A stretch of DNA of 64,000 nucleotides, from contig NZ_POTW01000015.1 of NCBI RefSeq assembly GCF_003236295.1, forward strand, positions 37,157 through 101,156. Reading direction: 5' to 3'. The notes under the pieces were generated by a model. It did no database searches and was not told the DNA's origin. It worked only from the letters and a program-made list of their open reading frames with translations. The translations under genes and the position numbers were made by a program. This document shows positions 27,330 through 35,833 of the stretch, one piece after another (position 1 is the stretch's first letter; the number at the start of each line of letters is the position of its first letter). Source of the DNA: Jiangella anatolica (lineage in GTDB: Bacteria > Actinomycetota > Actinomycetes > Jiangellales > Jiangellaceae).

Positions 27330-29846
27330 TCACTGGCAGGACTCGCACTGCAGGCGTTCCTGCGGATCGATCGGGCACGCGTCCGCCTCCGGCTCGGTCA
27401 GGACGGGCAGCGGTTCGACGGGCAGCGGCTCGGCCGGCGCCGGGCGCACCGCGGTCCGGGCCGCACCGAACCCGCGTCGCTGACCGCTCGGCGTGGATCC
27501 GGCGCCGCTCAGCGATTCGGCCTTGTTGACGCGGACGGTGCTCTGCTCGGCGGTGTGCCGCGGCTTGACGTGCAGGTAGTAGGTGGTCTTGACGCCTTTC
27601 GCCCAGGCCGCGGCGTAGATCTCGGCCATGTCGCCGACGTCGCGCGTCTCGAGGTACATGTTCCGGCTGATGGCCTGGTCGATCCACTTCTGCGCCCGGG
27701 CCGCGACCTCGATGAACGCGTACGGCGAGAGCTGGAACGAGGTCTGGTAGATCGCCTTGAGGTCGGCCGGGACGGCGTCCAGCGCGGACACGTCGCCCTG
27801 CGCCCTCAGCAGGTCCTCGCGCACCTGCTCCCACAGCCCGCGCTCCTTGAGGTCGGCCACCAGGTTGCGGTTGACCTCGAGGAACTTGCCCGAGCTGGTG
27901 GCCCGGCTGAACAACTGGGAGAACTGCGGGTCCAGGCCCGGCGTGGTGCCGGCGACCAGGCCGATGGACGCCGTCGGCGCGATCGCCATCAACGTCGCGT
28001 TGCGCATGCCGCCGCGCACCTTCTCGCGCAGCACGTCCCAGTCCAGCCGGCTGGCCCGCGAGACGGTGATCGGCACGCCGCGCTCCCGCTCGGCCCGCTC
28101 CAGTGTGTCGATCGGCACCAGGCCGCGGCTCCAGCCCGAGCCGTCGAAGTTCGGGTACGCGCCGCGCTCCCGGGCGAGGTCCGCGCTCTCGTCGATGGCG
28201 TGGTAGCTGATGAACTCCATGACCTGGTCGATCAGGTCGTAGGCCTGCTCGCTCTCGTACGACCGGCCCAGCCGCTCGACGACGTCGGTGAAGCCCATGA
28301 CGCCCAGGCCGACGGCTCGGTTGAGCTCGTTGGAGCGCTCGGACTCGGGCACCGACGAGATGGTGATGTCGATGAGGTTGTCGAGCTGACGGACGGCCAG
28401 CCGGGCGCTCTCGCGCAGCCGGTCCCAGTCCATCCGGCCGTCGACGAGGTGCGTGGACAGGTTGATCGAGGCCAGGTTGCAGACGGCGATGTTGTCACGG
28501 TCCTGCGGCAGCGTGATCTCGGTGCACAGGTTGGACAGGTGGATGGTCCCGGTGTTGTCGTTGAGCGCCCGGGTGTTGACGGTGTCCTTCCAGGTCAGCC
28601 ACGGGTGCGACGTGGTCTGCAGGGTCACCAGGATCGCCCGGTACTGCTCGCGCGCCTTGAGCTTGGTGAACGTGCGCAACTCACCGGCCTCGGCGGCGGC
28701 GACGTACTCGGCGTACCGCTTGCTGAACGCGGCGCCGTACAGCTCCGGCAGGTCGGCCACCTCGAGCGGGTCGAACAGGTACCAGTCGTCGTCGTTCGCG
28801 ACCCGGGTCATGAACTCGTCGGAGATCCAGACCGCGGTGTTCGCGGTGCGTAGCCGCCGGTACGGGTCGCCGGCGTTCTGCTTGAGGTCGAGGAACTGGG
28901 CGAAGTCGAGGTGCCAGTTCTCGATGTAGAACGCCAGCGCGCCGAACTTCTTGCCGCCGCGCGACACCGCCCGCAGCGTGGAGTCGATCGTGTGCATGAA
29001 CGGGATCGGGCCGGTGGAGACGGTGTTGTTGCTACGGATCGGCGAGCCCTCGGCGCGCAGCTTCGTCACCGACAGCCCGATGCCGCCGGTGCCCTTCGTC
29101 AGCCACATGACGTCGCGCACGCTCTTCGCGATGTGCTCGATGTCGTCCTGCATCTCCATGACGAAGCAGTTGGACAGCTGCGAGTACGCCGTACCGGCGT
29201 TGACCAGCGTCGACCCGGCCGCCAGGTAGTCCAGCCGGGACATCTTGCGGTAGAACTCGACGGCCGCGCCGGTCGGGTCGGCCTCGTTCAGCGACAGCCC
29301 CATCGAGACGCGCATCCAGAAGAACTGCGGCACCTCCAGCCGGTGGCCGTCGCGGTCGTTGATCATGTAGCGGTTGCTCATGGTGACCGCGCCGATGTAG
29401 CGCAGCAGGTCGTCGCGCGACGGGTCGAGCGCGGCGGCCAGCCGGTCCAGGTCGAAGTGGGTCGCGAGCCGTGCGTCGAGGAGTCCGGCGGCCACGCCCT
29501 CCGCCACGTAGCCGGGGAACCTCTGCCGGTGCAGCTCGGCGAGCTGGTCCGGGGACTCGTAGTCGCCCAGGACGCGCTTGTAGACCGTCTTCAGCAGCAC
29601 CCGGGCCGCCACGGTGTCGAAGGCCGGGTCGTCGCGCACGTTCTGCAGCGCGACCTGGACGACGGCCTCGTCCAGCTGCTGGCTGGTGATGCCGTCGAAC
29701 AGGGTGATCTCGAGTTCGGACTGCAGCTGGGTGACCCGCGCGACCTGGTTGTCCAGGCCGACGCTGGCGGCCTCGATGGCGCGGGCGATCTTGTAGCCGT
29801 CATAGGGCTCCACCGACCCGTCGCGCTTCACGACGTTGACGCTCAT
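27330..29846 (-). CDS. nrdA: Ribonucleotide reductase R1 (catalytic) subunit
   Basis: An 838-residue R1 subunit reducing ribonucleoside diphosphates. An ATP cone occupies about 1-95 (VNVVKRDGSVEPYDGYKIAR). Active-site residues are visible at SQLSNCF (Cys227), SNLCTEI (thiyl Cys441, Glu443) and AVCNLAS (Cys456). The tail ends in CESC (Cys834, Cys837), which re-reduces the active site, after a Pro/Glu-rich linker of about 45 residues. The ATG at 29846 has GAGGAGAG five bases upstream. A cobalamin riboswitch and NrdR-like boxes precede it, so synthesis should fall when B12 allows a class II enzyme to work. Confidence 0.94.
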   Translation of the reverse strand: MSVNVVKRDGSVEPYDGYKIARAIEAASVGLDNQVARVTQLQSELEITLFDGITSQQLDEAVVQVALQNVRDDPAFDTVAARVLLKTVYKRVLGDYESPDQLAELHRQRFPGYVAEGVAAGLLDARLATHFDLDRLAAALDPSRDDLLRYIGAVTMSNRYMINDRDGHRLEVPQFFWMRVSMGLSLNEADPTGAAVEFYRKMSRLDYLAAGSTLVNAGTAYSQLSNCFVMEMQDDIEHIAKSVRDVMWLTKGTGGIGLSVTKLRAEGSPIRSNNTVSTGPIPFMHTIDSTLRAVSRGGKKFGALAFYIENWHLDFAQFLDLKQNAGDPYRRLRTANTAVWISDEFMTRVANDDDWYLFDPLEVADLPELYGAAFSKRYAEYVAAAEAGELRTFTKLKAREQYRAILVTLQTTSHPWLTWKDTVNTRALNDNTGTIHLSNLCTEITLPQDRDNIAVCNLASINLSTHLVDGRMDWDRLRESARLAVRQLDNLIDITISSVPESERSNELNRAVGLGVMGFTDVVERLGRSYESEQAYDLIDQVMEFISYHAIDESADLARERGAYPNFDGSGWSRGLVPIDTLERAERERGVPITVSRASRLDWDVLREKVRGGMRNATLMAIAPTASIGLVAGTTPGLDPQFSQLFSRATSSGKFLEVNRNLVADLKERGLWEQVREDLLRAQGDVSALDAVPADLKAIYQTSFQLSPYAFIEVAARAQKWIDQAISRNMYLETRDVGDMAEIYAAAWAKGVKTTYYLHVKPRHTAEQSTVRVNKAESLSGAGSTPSGQRRGFGAARTAVRPAPAEPLPVEPLPVLTEPEADACPIDPQERLQCESCQ

Positions 29847-30022
29847 GCTCTCTCCTCGCGAGCTCGGCTGGCTCGGCCCGCGGCACTGAGGCAGGAGTCG
29901 GAGAGATGCGTCGCCGGCGCCGGCCGGCGGCTGCCGGTCCGGCGCGTGAGTACGTCGCCGTATCGTCCCCTGGCTCCTCCCTCGGGAGCCGCGGACCACC
30001 GCACGCATGGCGCGTGCGGCGC
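29847..30022 (-). promoter_or_regulatory. Leader between riboswitch and nrdA (expression platform)
   Basis: This 176-base GC-rich leader separates the B12 aptamer from the nrdA start. It includes a small hairpin (ggctcc / ggagcc, within 29972-29990) and ends in the nrdA ribosome binding site. Which alternative helices form with the aptamer, and whether control is at termination or at translation, cannot be decided by eye. Confidence 0.5.
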
Positions 30023-30226
30023 GCTGGCAGGTCTTCGGACTCACGGGCACGGAGGCCACCTGGCCGGTGGCGTCTCCATCTACTGGCCGTCGCTTCCCAG
30101 GCCCTCTCGCGGAGGGCCCAGTGCTTCGTTGACGGCGGTCGTTCCCGTTCACCGCTGCGGGGCAGTCCCGGACTCACACCGGGTTCCCTGTTGCCTCCAC
30201 CGCTCTGGCTGACCGGTGGAACCAGC
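30023..30226 (-). ncRNA. Cobalamin riboswitch
   Basis: Read on the minus strand, the element opens with a gctgg arm that closes on ccagc at the other end (P1: 30222-30226 with 30023-30027). It has the conserved core GGGAACCCGGTGTGAGTCC (around 30163-30188) followed by CTGCCCCGCAGCGGTGA, and ends in the B12 box AGTCCGAAGACCTGCC (30026-30041). It lies upstream of nrdA. In Streptomyces such elements shut off nrdAB when coenzyme B12 is available, so that the B12-dependent NrdJ is used; the same logic is inferred here. Confidence 0.9.
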
Positions 30227-30236
30227 TGCAGAAGAC

Positions 30237-30282
30237 ACACTATCTGGTAGTTACACAGATGCAAGTCACCTACATCTAGTGT
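30237..30282 (-). promoter_or_regulatory. Pair of NrdR-like boxes
   Basis: Two 16-base sites, 30237-30252 (acactatctggtagtt) and 30267-30282 (cacctacatctagtgt), start 30 bases apart, close to the three helical turns between paired NrdR boxes. The second matches the box pattern acac-tAtAT-ct-aGTGT at 12 of 16 positions; the first matches mainly in its left half. They lie immediately upstream of the riboswitch, where the nrdA promoter should be, so NrdR repression by dATP is expected in addition to B12 control. Confidence 0.55.
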
Positions 30283-30403
30283 CGCGATTGCCGGTCTTCG
30301 GAGGTTGTCCAGATATCGCAGCGACATGGCCGAAACTCGCTGTCGCTCCTGGCCGGCGATCCGTCACAATGAGCGCCGACAGCACTGTTAGAGGGAGACG
30401 CTG

Positions 30404-31369
30404 ATGACTCAGGCGCCCGCGCGGCCGGCCATGATCTGGGCCGCGCTGATCGTCGTCTACGTCGTGTGGGGCTCGACCTATCTGGCCATCCGCGTGCTGG
30501 TCGAGGCCGACATCCCGCCGTTCCTCGGCATGGGGCTGCGCTTCACGATCGCCGGCCTGGTGATGCTCGGCTATCTGTGGCTGCGGCACGGCCGGGATCG
30601 GCTGCGGGTGACCCCACGCGAGCTGCGCGGCGCCGCCGTCATGGGCCTGCTGCTGCTCGTCCTCGGCAACGCGATGGTCGCCGTCGCCGAGCAGACGGTG
30701 CCGAGCGGGCTGGCCGCCCTGGTCGTCGCGGCGATCTCGCTCTGGTTCGTGCTGCTGCAGGTGGCCGGTGGGCAGCGGCCGCCGTGGCTCACCTGGGTCG
30801 GCGTGCTGGTGGGCCTGGCCGGCGTCGCGGTCATCTGCGTGCCCCGTGGCGGCATCGAGGGCGTCGAGGCGTGGGGCATCGGCGTCCTGCTGTTCGGCAC
30901 CGTCTCGTGGGCGTTCGGGTCCTACTTCTCGCCTCGCCTCGGGCTGCCTCGCAACGCGCTGGTGGCGTCGGCGTACGAGATGCTGGCCGGCGGCGTGCTG
31001 CTACTGATCGTGTCGGCCGCGTCCGGCGAGCTGGCCGACCTGGACGCGGCGGCGGTGCCGGCGAAGGGCTGGCTGGCGCTGGCGTACCTGGTCGTGCTGG
31101 GCTCGCTGCTGGGCTATACGGCGTACGCGTACCTGCTGTCGGCCGCGCCGCTGTCGCTCGTCGGGACCTATGCCTACGTGAACCCGGTGGTCGCCGTGCT
31201 GCTCGGCTGGGCGATCCTGTCCGAGCCGGTCACGTCGATCGTGCTGATCGGCGGCGCGCTCGTGGTCGGCGGTGTCGTGCTGGTGGTGAACGGCGAGCGG
31301 CGGACGTCGGTGCAGTCGCCGCCGGCGGACCCGGCCGCGGACCGCGCGGCGGACCAGGCGGTCGTCTGA
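30404..31369 (+). CDS. EamA/DMT family exporter
   Basis: A 321-residue ten-segment membrane protein of the drug/metabolite transporter superfamily (two EamA repeats). It opens with MIWAALIVVYVVWGSTYLAI, and the second repeat begins near AWGIGVLLFGTVSWAFGSYF; a Pro-rich helix (TYAYVNPVVAVLLGW) is typical. It resembles YedA-like exporters of small metabolites or amino acids. GAGGGAG precedes the ATG. It is divergent from nrdA and followed by a strong bidirectional terminator. The substrate is unknown. Confidence 0.87.
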   Translation: MTQAPARPAMIWAALIVVYVVWGSTYLAIRVLVEADIPPFLGMGLRFTIAGLVMLGYLWLRHGRDRLRVTPRELRGAAVMGLLLLVLGNAMVAVAEQTVPSGLAALVVAAISLWFVLLQVAGGQRPPWLTWVGVLVGLAGVAVICVPRGGIEGVEAWGIGVLLFGTVSWAFGSYFSPRLGLPRNALVASAYEMLAGGVLLLIVSAASGELADLDAAAVPAKGWLALAYLVVLGSLLGYTAYAYLLSAAPLSLVGTYAYVNPVVAVLLGWAILSEPVTSIVLIGGALVVGGVVLVVNGERRTSVQSPPADPAADRAADQAVV

Positions 31370-31386
31370 CCCGGCGCCGAACCTGA

Positions 31387-31420
31387 CGATGCCCCGGCGC
31401 CGGGTGGCGCCGGGGCATCG
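31387..31420. terminator. Bidirectional terminator hairpin
   Basis: Arms 31387-31401 and 31406-31420 (cgatgccccggcgcc / ggcgccggggcatcg) are perfectly complementary over 15 bases with a 4-base loop. It lies between the convergent exporter and XRE-TPR genes and can serve both. Confidence 0.82.
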
Positions 31421-31448
31421 GTGCGTCGTGCGTGCTCGCCGGGCGGCG

Positions 31449-32858
31449 TCAGCCCGCCGTCGAGGAGGCGAAGCCCAGCCGGTCGTCGAGGCCGCCGCTC
31501 ACGGCCTCGTCGGCCAGCCCCGCGGCGACGTGCGGGACCACCCGCACCGACCGCAGCGCGTTGTCGTAGGCGTCCAGCGCGGCGTCGGTGCGGCCGAGGT
31601 CGCGGTAGAGGTCGGCCAGCTCGCGCCAGGCCAGCGCCGCGACCCGCGAGGCGCCCATGGACTCCAGCGCGGACGCGGCCAGCGCGGCCTCGCGGATGCT
31701 GTGCTCGACGTCGCCCTGGGCCCGCAGCACCCGGGCGAGGGTGAGCCGGGCCAGCGCCCCGCCCATCCACGGCTGGTCGCCCAGCTCCTGCAGCGCCATC
31801 TCGGCGGCCGAGCGGGCCTCGTCGAGCCGGCCGAGCCGCAGCAGCGCCTCGGCCCGCTTGGTGGCGAAGCTCGCGATGTCGGTGGCACTGCCGTGCTGGC
31901 GGATGGCCGCCTCGACGCCGTCGAGGATGGCCAGCGCCTCCTGCGGCCGCGGCTCGCTGCCCTGCAGCAGCAGCCAGGCGTGCGCCAGCCGCAGCCGGGC
32001 CAGGTTGCGCAGGTCGTCGCCCTCGCCGAACATCGCCAGCGCGCGGTCGACCAGGTTCAGCGCCAGCGCCAGCTCGCCGCGCGACTCCGCGATCAGCGAG
32101 GCGTTCCAGTACGCCGCGCCGCGGGTGTGCGGGGTGCCGATGCGGTCGGCGGCGGCCACCAGCTCGGCCGCCAGCGCCTTCGAGCGCACCAGGTCGCCGC
32201 GGCCGGAGTAGGCGCCGAGGACCGTGCAGCCGAGGCGGATGTACTCGTCGGTGCTCTCCAGCCCGATGTCGTAGGCCGCGCGCCGGGCCTCCTCGCCGAC
32301 CTGGATCGCCATGTCGTAGTCGCCGGCCCGGTCGTAGCACCGGGTCAGCGCGATGGCGACGTCCAGCCAGGACTGCACCGCGGGCGTCTGCCGCGCCTCG
32401 TCGGCCAGCTCGCTGAGGATCTCGATGGCGCCCTCGAGGTCGCCGACGCGCTCGCGCGACAGCGCCCGGCCCAGCCGGGCGGCGCGGCTCTGCTCGTCGT
32501 TCAGACCGGGATCCCCGACCAGCTCGGTGAACTGCTCGTACGCCTCGTCGGCGCGACCCTCGCGCAGCGCCATCTCGGCGCGGCCCAGGGCGAGCCGGGC
32601 CTTGGTGCGCACGGAGGCGTCGACACCGTCGCGCAGATACTCGACATCGATGCGCAGCCGCTCGGCGATGTGAGCGAGCGCCGAGGAGGCCGGCTGACGG
32701 CGGCCGCTCTCGACGAGGGAGACGTAGCTGGGGGACAGCATGCCCTCTGCGATCTCGGCCTGAGAGAGGCCGAGCTCCAACCGGCGGGATCGGATACGCT
32801 GCCCGACGGGCGTCGGGAGCGGCGCCTCGTCCACTGTTGCTGGCTGGTCTTCTGTCAT
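31449..32858 (-). CDS. XRE-family HTH regulator with TPR domain
   Basis: A 469-residue cytoplasmic regulator. Residues about 18-70 are an XRE HTH (IRSRRLELGLSQAEIAEGML then SPSYVSLVESGRRQPASSAL). Residues about 85-460 are a run of TPR-like helical hairpins (for example ARLALGRAEMALREGRADEA; LARVLRAQGDVEHSIREAAL; LADLYRDLGRTDAALDAYDN). This HTH plus TPR plan is that of peptide-sensing RRNPP regulators (Rgg, PlcR, Rap) and of several actinobacterial regulators with unknown ligands. The ATG lies in a perfect 10-base palindrome (tgtcatgaca, 32853-32862), and no Shine-Dalgarno sequence is visible, so a leaderless transcript is possible. It is head-to-head with a gene for a tiny secreted peptide, 67 bases away. 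Confidence 0.88.
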   Translation of the reverse strand: MTEDQPATVDEAPLPTPVGQRIRSRRLELGLSQAEIAEGMLSPSYVSLVESGRRQPASSALAHIAERLRIDVEYLRDGVDASVRTKARLALGRAEMALREGRADEAYEQFTELVGDPGLNDEQSRAARLGRALSRERVGDLEGAIEILSELADEARQTPAVQSWLDVAIALTRCYDRAGDYDMAIQVGEEARRAAYDIGLESTDEYIRLGCTVLGAYSGRGDLVRSKALAAELVAAADRIGTPHTRGAAYWNASLIAESRGELALALNLVDRALAMFGEGDDLRNLARLRLAHAWLLLQGSEPRPQEALAILDGVEAAIRQHGSATDIASFATKRAEALLRLGRLDEARSAAEMALQELGDQPWMGGALARLTLARVLRAQGDVEHSIREAALAASALESMGASRVAALAWRELADLYRDLGRTDAALDAYDNALRSVRVVPHVAAGLADEAVSGGLDDRLGFASSTAG

Positions 32859-32865
32859 GACAGTA

Positions 32866-32899
32866 TTGGACTACAGCCAGTCACATTTTGCCAGTCCAA
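32866..32899. promoter_or_regulatory. Repeat cluster in the regulator-peptide divergent promoter
   Basis: TTGGACT (32866-32872) and AGTCCAA (32893-32899) are exact inverted repeats. Inside and across them the direct repeat gccagtc occurs twice, 14 bases apart (32876 and 32890). The cluster fills the 67-base gap between the XRE-TPR start and the peptide gene start, and is the natural binding site for the regulator; binding is inferred. Confidence 0.5.
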
Positions 32900-32925
32900 A
32901 TGCCGACTTTAGGAGTTCGATCTAG

Positions 32926-33048
32926 ATGGGGCGTGCCAAGCGAGTTGTGATCGCGGTTGTCGCATCGTTCGCACTCATGTTCACGGTGAGCACACCCGCG
33001 GTCGCCGCGTTCGCGCCTGCCGCAAGCCCTGGTGACTTCTGCTGCTGA
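32926..33048 (+). CDS. Small secreted peptide precursor (40 residues)
   Basis: A 40-codon gene. It begins MGRAKR, continues with the hydrophobic VVIAVVASFALMFTV, then STPAVAA, and ends FAPAASPGDFCC. Basic start, hydrophobic core and Ala-x-Ala sites are those of a Sec signal peptide; cleavage after AVAA or AFA would release FAPAASPGDFCC or PAASPGDFCC. The ATG has AGGAG ten bases upstream, and a strong terminator follows 18 bases after the stop, so this is a complete monocistronic unit. It is divergent from the XRE-TPR regulator. I know of no named family for it. Inference: a secreted signalling peptide, possibly read by the neighbouring TPR protein; the terminal Cys-Cys could also form a disulphide. 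Confidence 0.7.
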   Translation: MGRAKRVVIAVVASFALMFTVSTPAVAAFAPAASPGDFCC

Positions 33049-33065
33049 CGCAGCAGCCATAGACC

Positions 33066-33117
33066 GCACGGACGGCGTCCGGCGTCTCGCCCCCCGAACG
33101 CAGGACGCCGTCCGTGC
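33066..33117 (+). terminator. Terminator after the secreted-peptide gene
   Basis: Arms 33066-33080 and 33103-33117 (gcacggacggcgtcc / ggacgccgtccgtgc) are perfectly complementary over 15 bases with a 22-base loop. It follows the peptide gene and precedes the convergent aminotransferase stop at 33160, so it may serve both. The presence of a dedicated terminator supports the peptide gene as real. Confidence 0.78.
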
Positions 33118-33159
33118 TCGTTCGTCCTGTTGATGGGTACCGGAACATGAGGCTCGGCG

Positions 33160-34227
33160 TCAGCCTGCCCAGTCACCGGCCAGTCGAATGAGCTTGTCAT
33201 TGGCCTCCGGCTCGGCGATCGTGACCCGGCACCCGTCGCCGGCGAACGGCCGGACGACCAGGCCCGCGTCCTCGCAGAAGCGGGCGAAGTCGAGGGTCTT
33301 CTCGCCCAGCTCCAGCCACACGAAGTTCGCCTCGGTGTGAGGAATCTCCCATCCCTGCGCGACCAGCGCGTCGCGTACCCGGGTCCGCTCCGCGACCAGC
33401 GCGTCGACCCGCTCCAGCAGCTCGGCCTCGCGGGCCAGCGACTCGACGGCGGCCCGCTGGGCGATGCCGGAGACGCCGAACGGCACCGCGGTCTTGCGCA
33501 GCGCGTCGGCCACCTCCTCGTGCGCGATCGCGAAGCCGACCCGGAGCCCCGCCAGCCCGTACGCCTTGGAGAAGGTGCGCAGCACGCACACGTTGGGGTG
33601 CTCGCGGTAGAACTCGACGCCGTCGGCGGCCTCGGGGTCGCGGACGAACTCGCGGTACGCCTCGTCGACGACGACCAGCACGTCTTCGGGCACGCGGCGC
33701 AGGAACGCGGCCAGGTCGTCGCGGCCGACCACCGGGCCGGTCGGGTTGTTCGGCGTGCAGACGAACACCGCGCGGGTGCGGTCGGTGATCGCGTCGGCCA
33801 TCGCCGTCAGGTCGTGCCGCGCGCCGGCCGCCAGCGGGACCTCTACCGCCGTCGCGCCGGAGATGCCGACCACGATCGGGTACGCCTCGAACGAGCGCCA
33901 CGCGTAGACGACCTCGTCGCCCTCGGTGGCGGTGGCCTGCACGATCTGCTGCAGCACGCCGACGCTGCCGGTGCCCGTCGCCACGTGCTCCGGGGGCACC
34001 CCGAAGCGGTCGGCCAGCGCCGCGACCAGGCCCGTGGCGAACATGTCCGGGTAGCGGTTCATCGACTCCGCGGTCGCCATGACGGCTTCGAGCACCCCCG
34101 GCAGCGGCGGGTACGGGTTCTCGTTGGACGACACCTTGTAGGCCTGCTCGGCGCCGGCCCGCGGCGCGGCCGGCCGGCCCGGCCGGTACGAGGGCAGGCC
34201 GTCGAGAGCCTTGCGAATGCGCACCAT
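33160..34227 (-). CDS. hisC: Histidinol-phosphate/aromatic aminotransferase
   Basis: A 355-residue fold-type I PLP aminotransferase of the HisC/Pat group, moving amino groups between glutamate and histidinol-phosphate or aromatic oxoacids. It has [15 protein letters not shown] (substrate side), [24 protein letters not shown] and [15 protein letters not shown] with the PLP Lys. It stands alone with no other his genes, which fits the second HisC-like copy of actinobacteria acting as an aromatic aminotransferase (Pat). The start is the ATG at 34227; longer forms run into unrelated upstream sequence. Confidence 0.87.
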   Translation of the reverse strand: MVRIRKALDGLPSYRPGRPAAPRAGAEQAYKVSSNENPYPPLPGVLEAVMATAESMNRYPDMFATGLVAALADRFGVPPEHVATGTGSVGVLQQIVQATATEGDEVVYAWRSFEAYPIVVGISGATAVEVPLAAGARHDLTAMADAITDRTRAVFVCTPNNPTGPVVGRDDLAAFLRRVPEDVLVVVDEAYREFVRDPEAADGVEFYREHPNVCVLRTFSKAYGLAGLRVGFAIAHEEVADALRKTAVPFGVSGIAQRAAVESLAREAELLERVDALVAERTRVRDALVAQGWEIPHTEANFVWLELGEKTLDFARFCEDAGLVVRPFAGDGCRVTIAEPEANDKLIRLAGDWAG

Positions 34228-34282
34228 GCTCGGCACGATAGCCGCTCCCGCGGAGGGTCCCGGATGTGTACGCTCGGCAGCC

Positions 34283-34657
34283 GTGACGTCCTTCATCATT
34301 CGCCTGCTCGTCAACGGCTTCGCCCTGTGGGTGGCGACCCGGATCGTCGACGGCGTGACCATCAGCTCTGACAGCACGTCAAGCGAGGTCCTGACCTTGC
34401 TTGTCGTGGCGTTGATCTTCGGTCTGGTCAACGCCTTCATCAAACCACTGGTCCAACTCTTGTCATTGCCACTGCTGATCCTGACGCTCGGCCTGTTCAC
34501 GTTGATCGTCAACGCGCTGATGTTCTGGCTGACCTCGTGGATCGCCGATGGCCTGGACGTGCCCTTCCACGTCGACGACTTCTTCTGGTCGGCCGTGCTG
34601 GGCGCGCTCGTGGTGTCGTTCGTCAGCTGGATCCTGAATCTGTTGTTGCCGAGTTGA
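34283..34657 (+). CDS. Phage-holin-family (YvlD-like) membrane protein
   Basis: A 124-residue protein with four hydrophobic segments ([79 protein letters not shown]). [11 protein letters not shown] and [11 protein letters not shown] are hallmarks of the PF04020/YvlD group, which despite its name is a housekeeping membrane family and not a phage lysis protein. The GTG at 34283 is the likely start. It is divergent from the aminotransferase, 55 bases away. Function unknown. Confidence 0.83.
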   Translation: MTSFIIRLLVNGFALWVATRIVDGVTISSDSTSSEVLTLLVVALIFGLVNAFIKPLVQLLSLPLLILTLGLFTLIVNALMFWLTSWIADGLDVPFHVDDFFWSAVLGALVVSFVSWILNLLLPS

Positions 34658-34853
34658 CGAACGGCGCAGTGCCGGTCGTCCATCCGTCGTCGCGCTCTGG
34701 GCCTTAACGTCAACTTGATACGACCCTTCTTCCGCTGGGCCGATGTTTGACGTACCTTTGGCCTAGCATCCTCTTGCACGACGGATAGGCGCCGGTCGAA
34801 GGCGTCAACGGGGGTTCGTTGTGCCCTGAACTCAGTGTGGGCATGGTGAACAT

Positions 34854-35285
34854 ATGACGATCGGCTACGGCCCCGTCGGTTCGGTCCTGACCGAGCAACC
34901 ACCTTCGGGCCATCAGCGCGCCCGGCAGCCGGACCGCGGTACGTCGCGGCCGGTTCCGCTGGCGGTCACCACTCCGCCGGGCTACCCGGAACCGGACACC
35001 AACCGGCACGCGCTGGTCGGCTCCATGGTCTACGAGGTCGTCTACGACGATCCGCAGGGCAATCCCATGCTCGCCTTCGCCGACGGCCAGTGGTTCGACG
35101 TCACGTCGTTCGCGCCGCGGCCGGTGTCGGTGCGGCATGCGCTGCGCCGCGACCCGGCCTGGTCCGGGGCCGTCGTGCAGACGATCTGCCTGTGGATGCG
35201 CAGCAACCCCAACCACGAGCGGTCCTTCGATCTGGCCACCGAGCTCGCGTTGGCCGTCGGGGAGCTCGCGCGCCAGCGCCGCTGA
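34854..35285 (+). CDS. Hypothetical protein
   Basis: A 143-residue protein of no family I recognise. The first 50 residues are Pro/Arg/Gly-rich and probably disordered. From about residue 55 it looks folded ([57 protein letters not shown]). No signal peptide or membrane segment. It ends 5 bases before the low-molecular-weight phosphatase gene on the same strand, so it is probably co-transcribed with the deglycation pair. The codon usage is like that of its neighbours. Confidence 0.7.
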   Translation: MTIGYGPVGSVLTEQPPSGHQRARQPDRGTSRPVPLAVTTPPGYPEPDTNRHALVGSMVYEVVYDDPQGNPMLAFADGQWFDVTSFAPRPVSVRHALRRDPAWSGAVVQTICLWMRSNPNHERSFDLATELALAVGELARQRR

Positions 35286-35290
35286 GGCGC

Positions 35291-35833
35291 GTGGCCGTGA
35301 CCGACCCGAGCACCCCGTACCGCGTCTGCGTCGTCTGCGCCGGCAACATCTGCCGGTCCCCCATCGCCGAGTTCGTGCTGCGCCGCCGCCTCGAGGAGGC
35401 CGGCCTGGATGACCTCGTCACCGTCGACTCGGCCGGCACCGGCGGCTGGCACGCGGGCCAGCAGGCCGACCCGCGCGCCCTCGCCGCGCTGCTCGACCAC
35501 GGGTACGACGGCGGCAGCCACCGGGCCCGCCAGTTCCTGCGCGACTGGTTCGACGACGTCGACCTCGTGCTGGCCCTGGACCGGGAGAACTTCGCCGACC
35601 TCAGCGCGCTCGCCCCCGACGACGACGCCCGCGCCAAGGTGCAGCTGCTGCGCAGCTACGACGCCGACGCCATGGCCGGCGACGACACCGACGTGCCGGA
35701 CCCCTACTACGGCGACGCGGCGGCGTTCGAGCACGTGCTGCTGATGATCGAGCGGGCCGCCGACGGGTTCGTGACCGCCGTGCGCGACGAGATCGAGCTG
35801 GACGTGCCTGGCGGTGAGCCCAGTCGACAGTGA
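35291..35833 (+). CDS. Low-molecular-weight protein-tyrosine-phosphatase family enzyme
   Basis: A 180-residue LMW-PTP. The P-loop VCAGNICRSPIAE has the Cx5R motif (Cys16, Arg22), and the general acid is in DVPDPYYG. The GTG at 35291 is chosen; a second GTG lies two codons on. The next gene, a fructosamine kinase, starts inside the last seven codons. In bacteria this pairing is known: the LMW-PTP-A type removes phosphate from protein-bound ribulose 5-phosphate, after which the kinase destabilises the sugar adduct. Classical tyrosine phosphatase activity is the alternative. Confidence 0.86.
   Translation: MAVTDPSTPYRVCVVCAGNICRSPIAEFVLRRRLEEAGLDDLVTVDSAGTGGWHAGQQADPRALAALLDHGYDGGSHRARQFLRDWFDDVDLVLALDRENFADLSALAPDDDARAKVQLLRSYDADAMAGDDTDVPDPYYGDAAAFEHVLLMIERAADGFVTAVRDEIELDVPGGEPSRQ

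Noticed and set aside
34283..34657. Holin annotation as sign of prophage
   Set aside because: The YvlD-like family is a chromosomal membrane family; no other phage gene is nearby.
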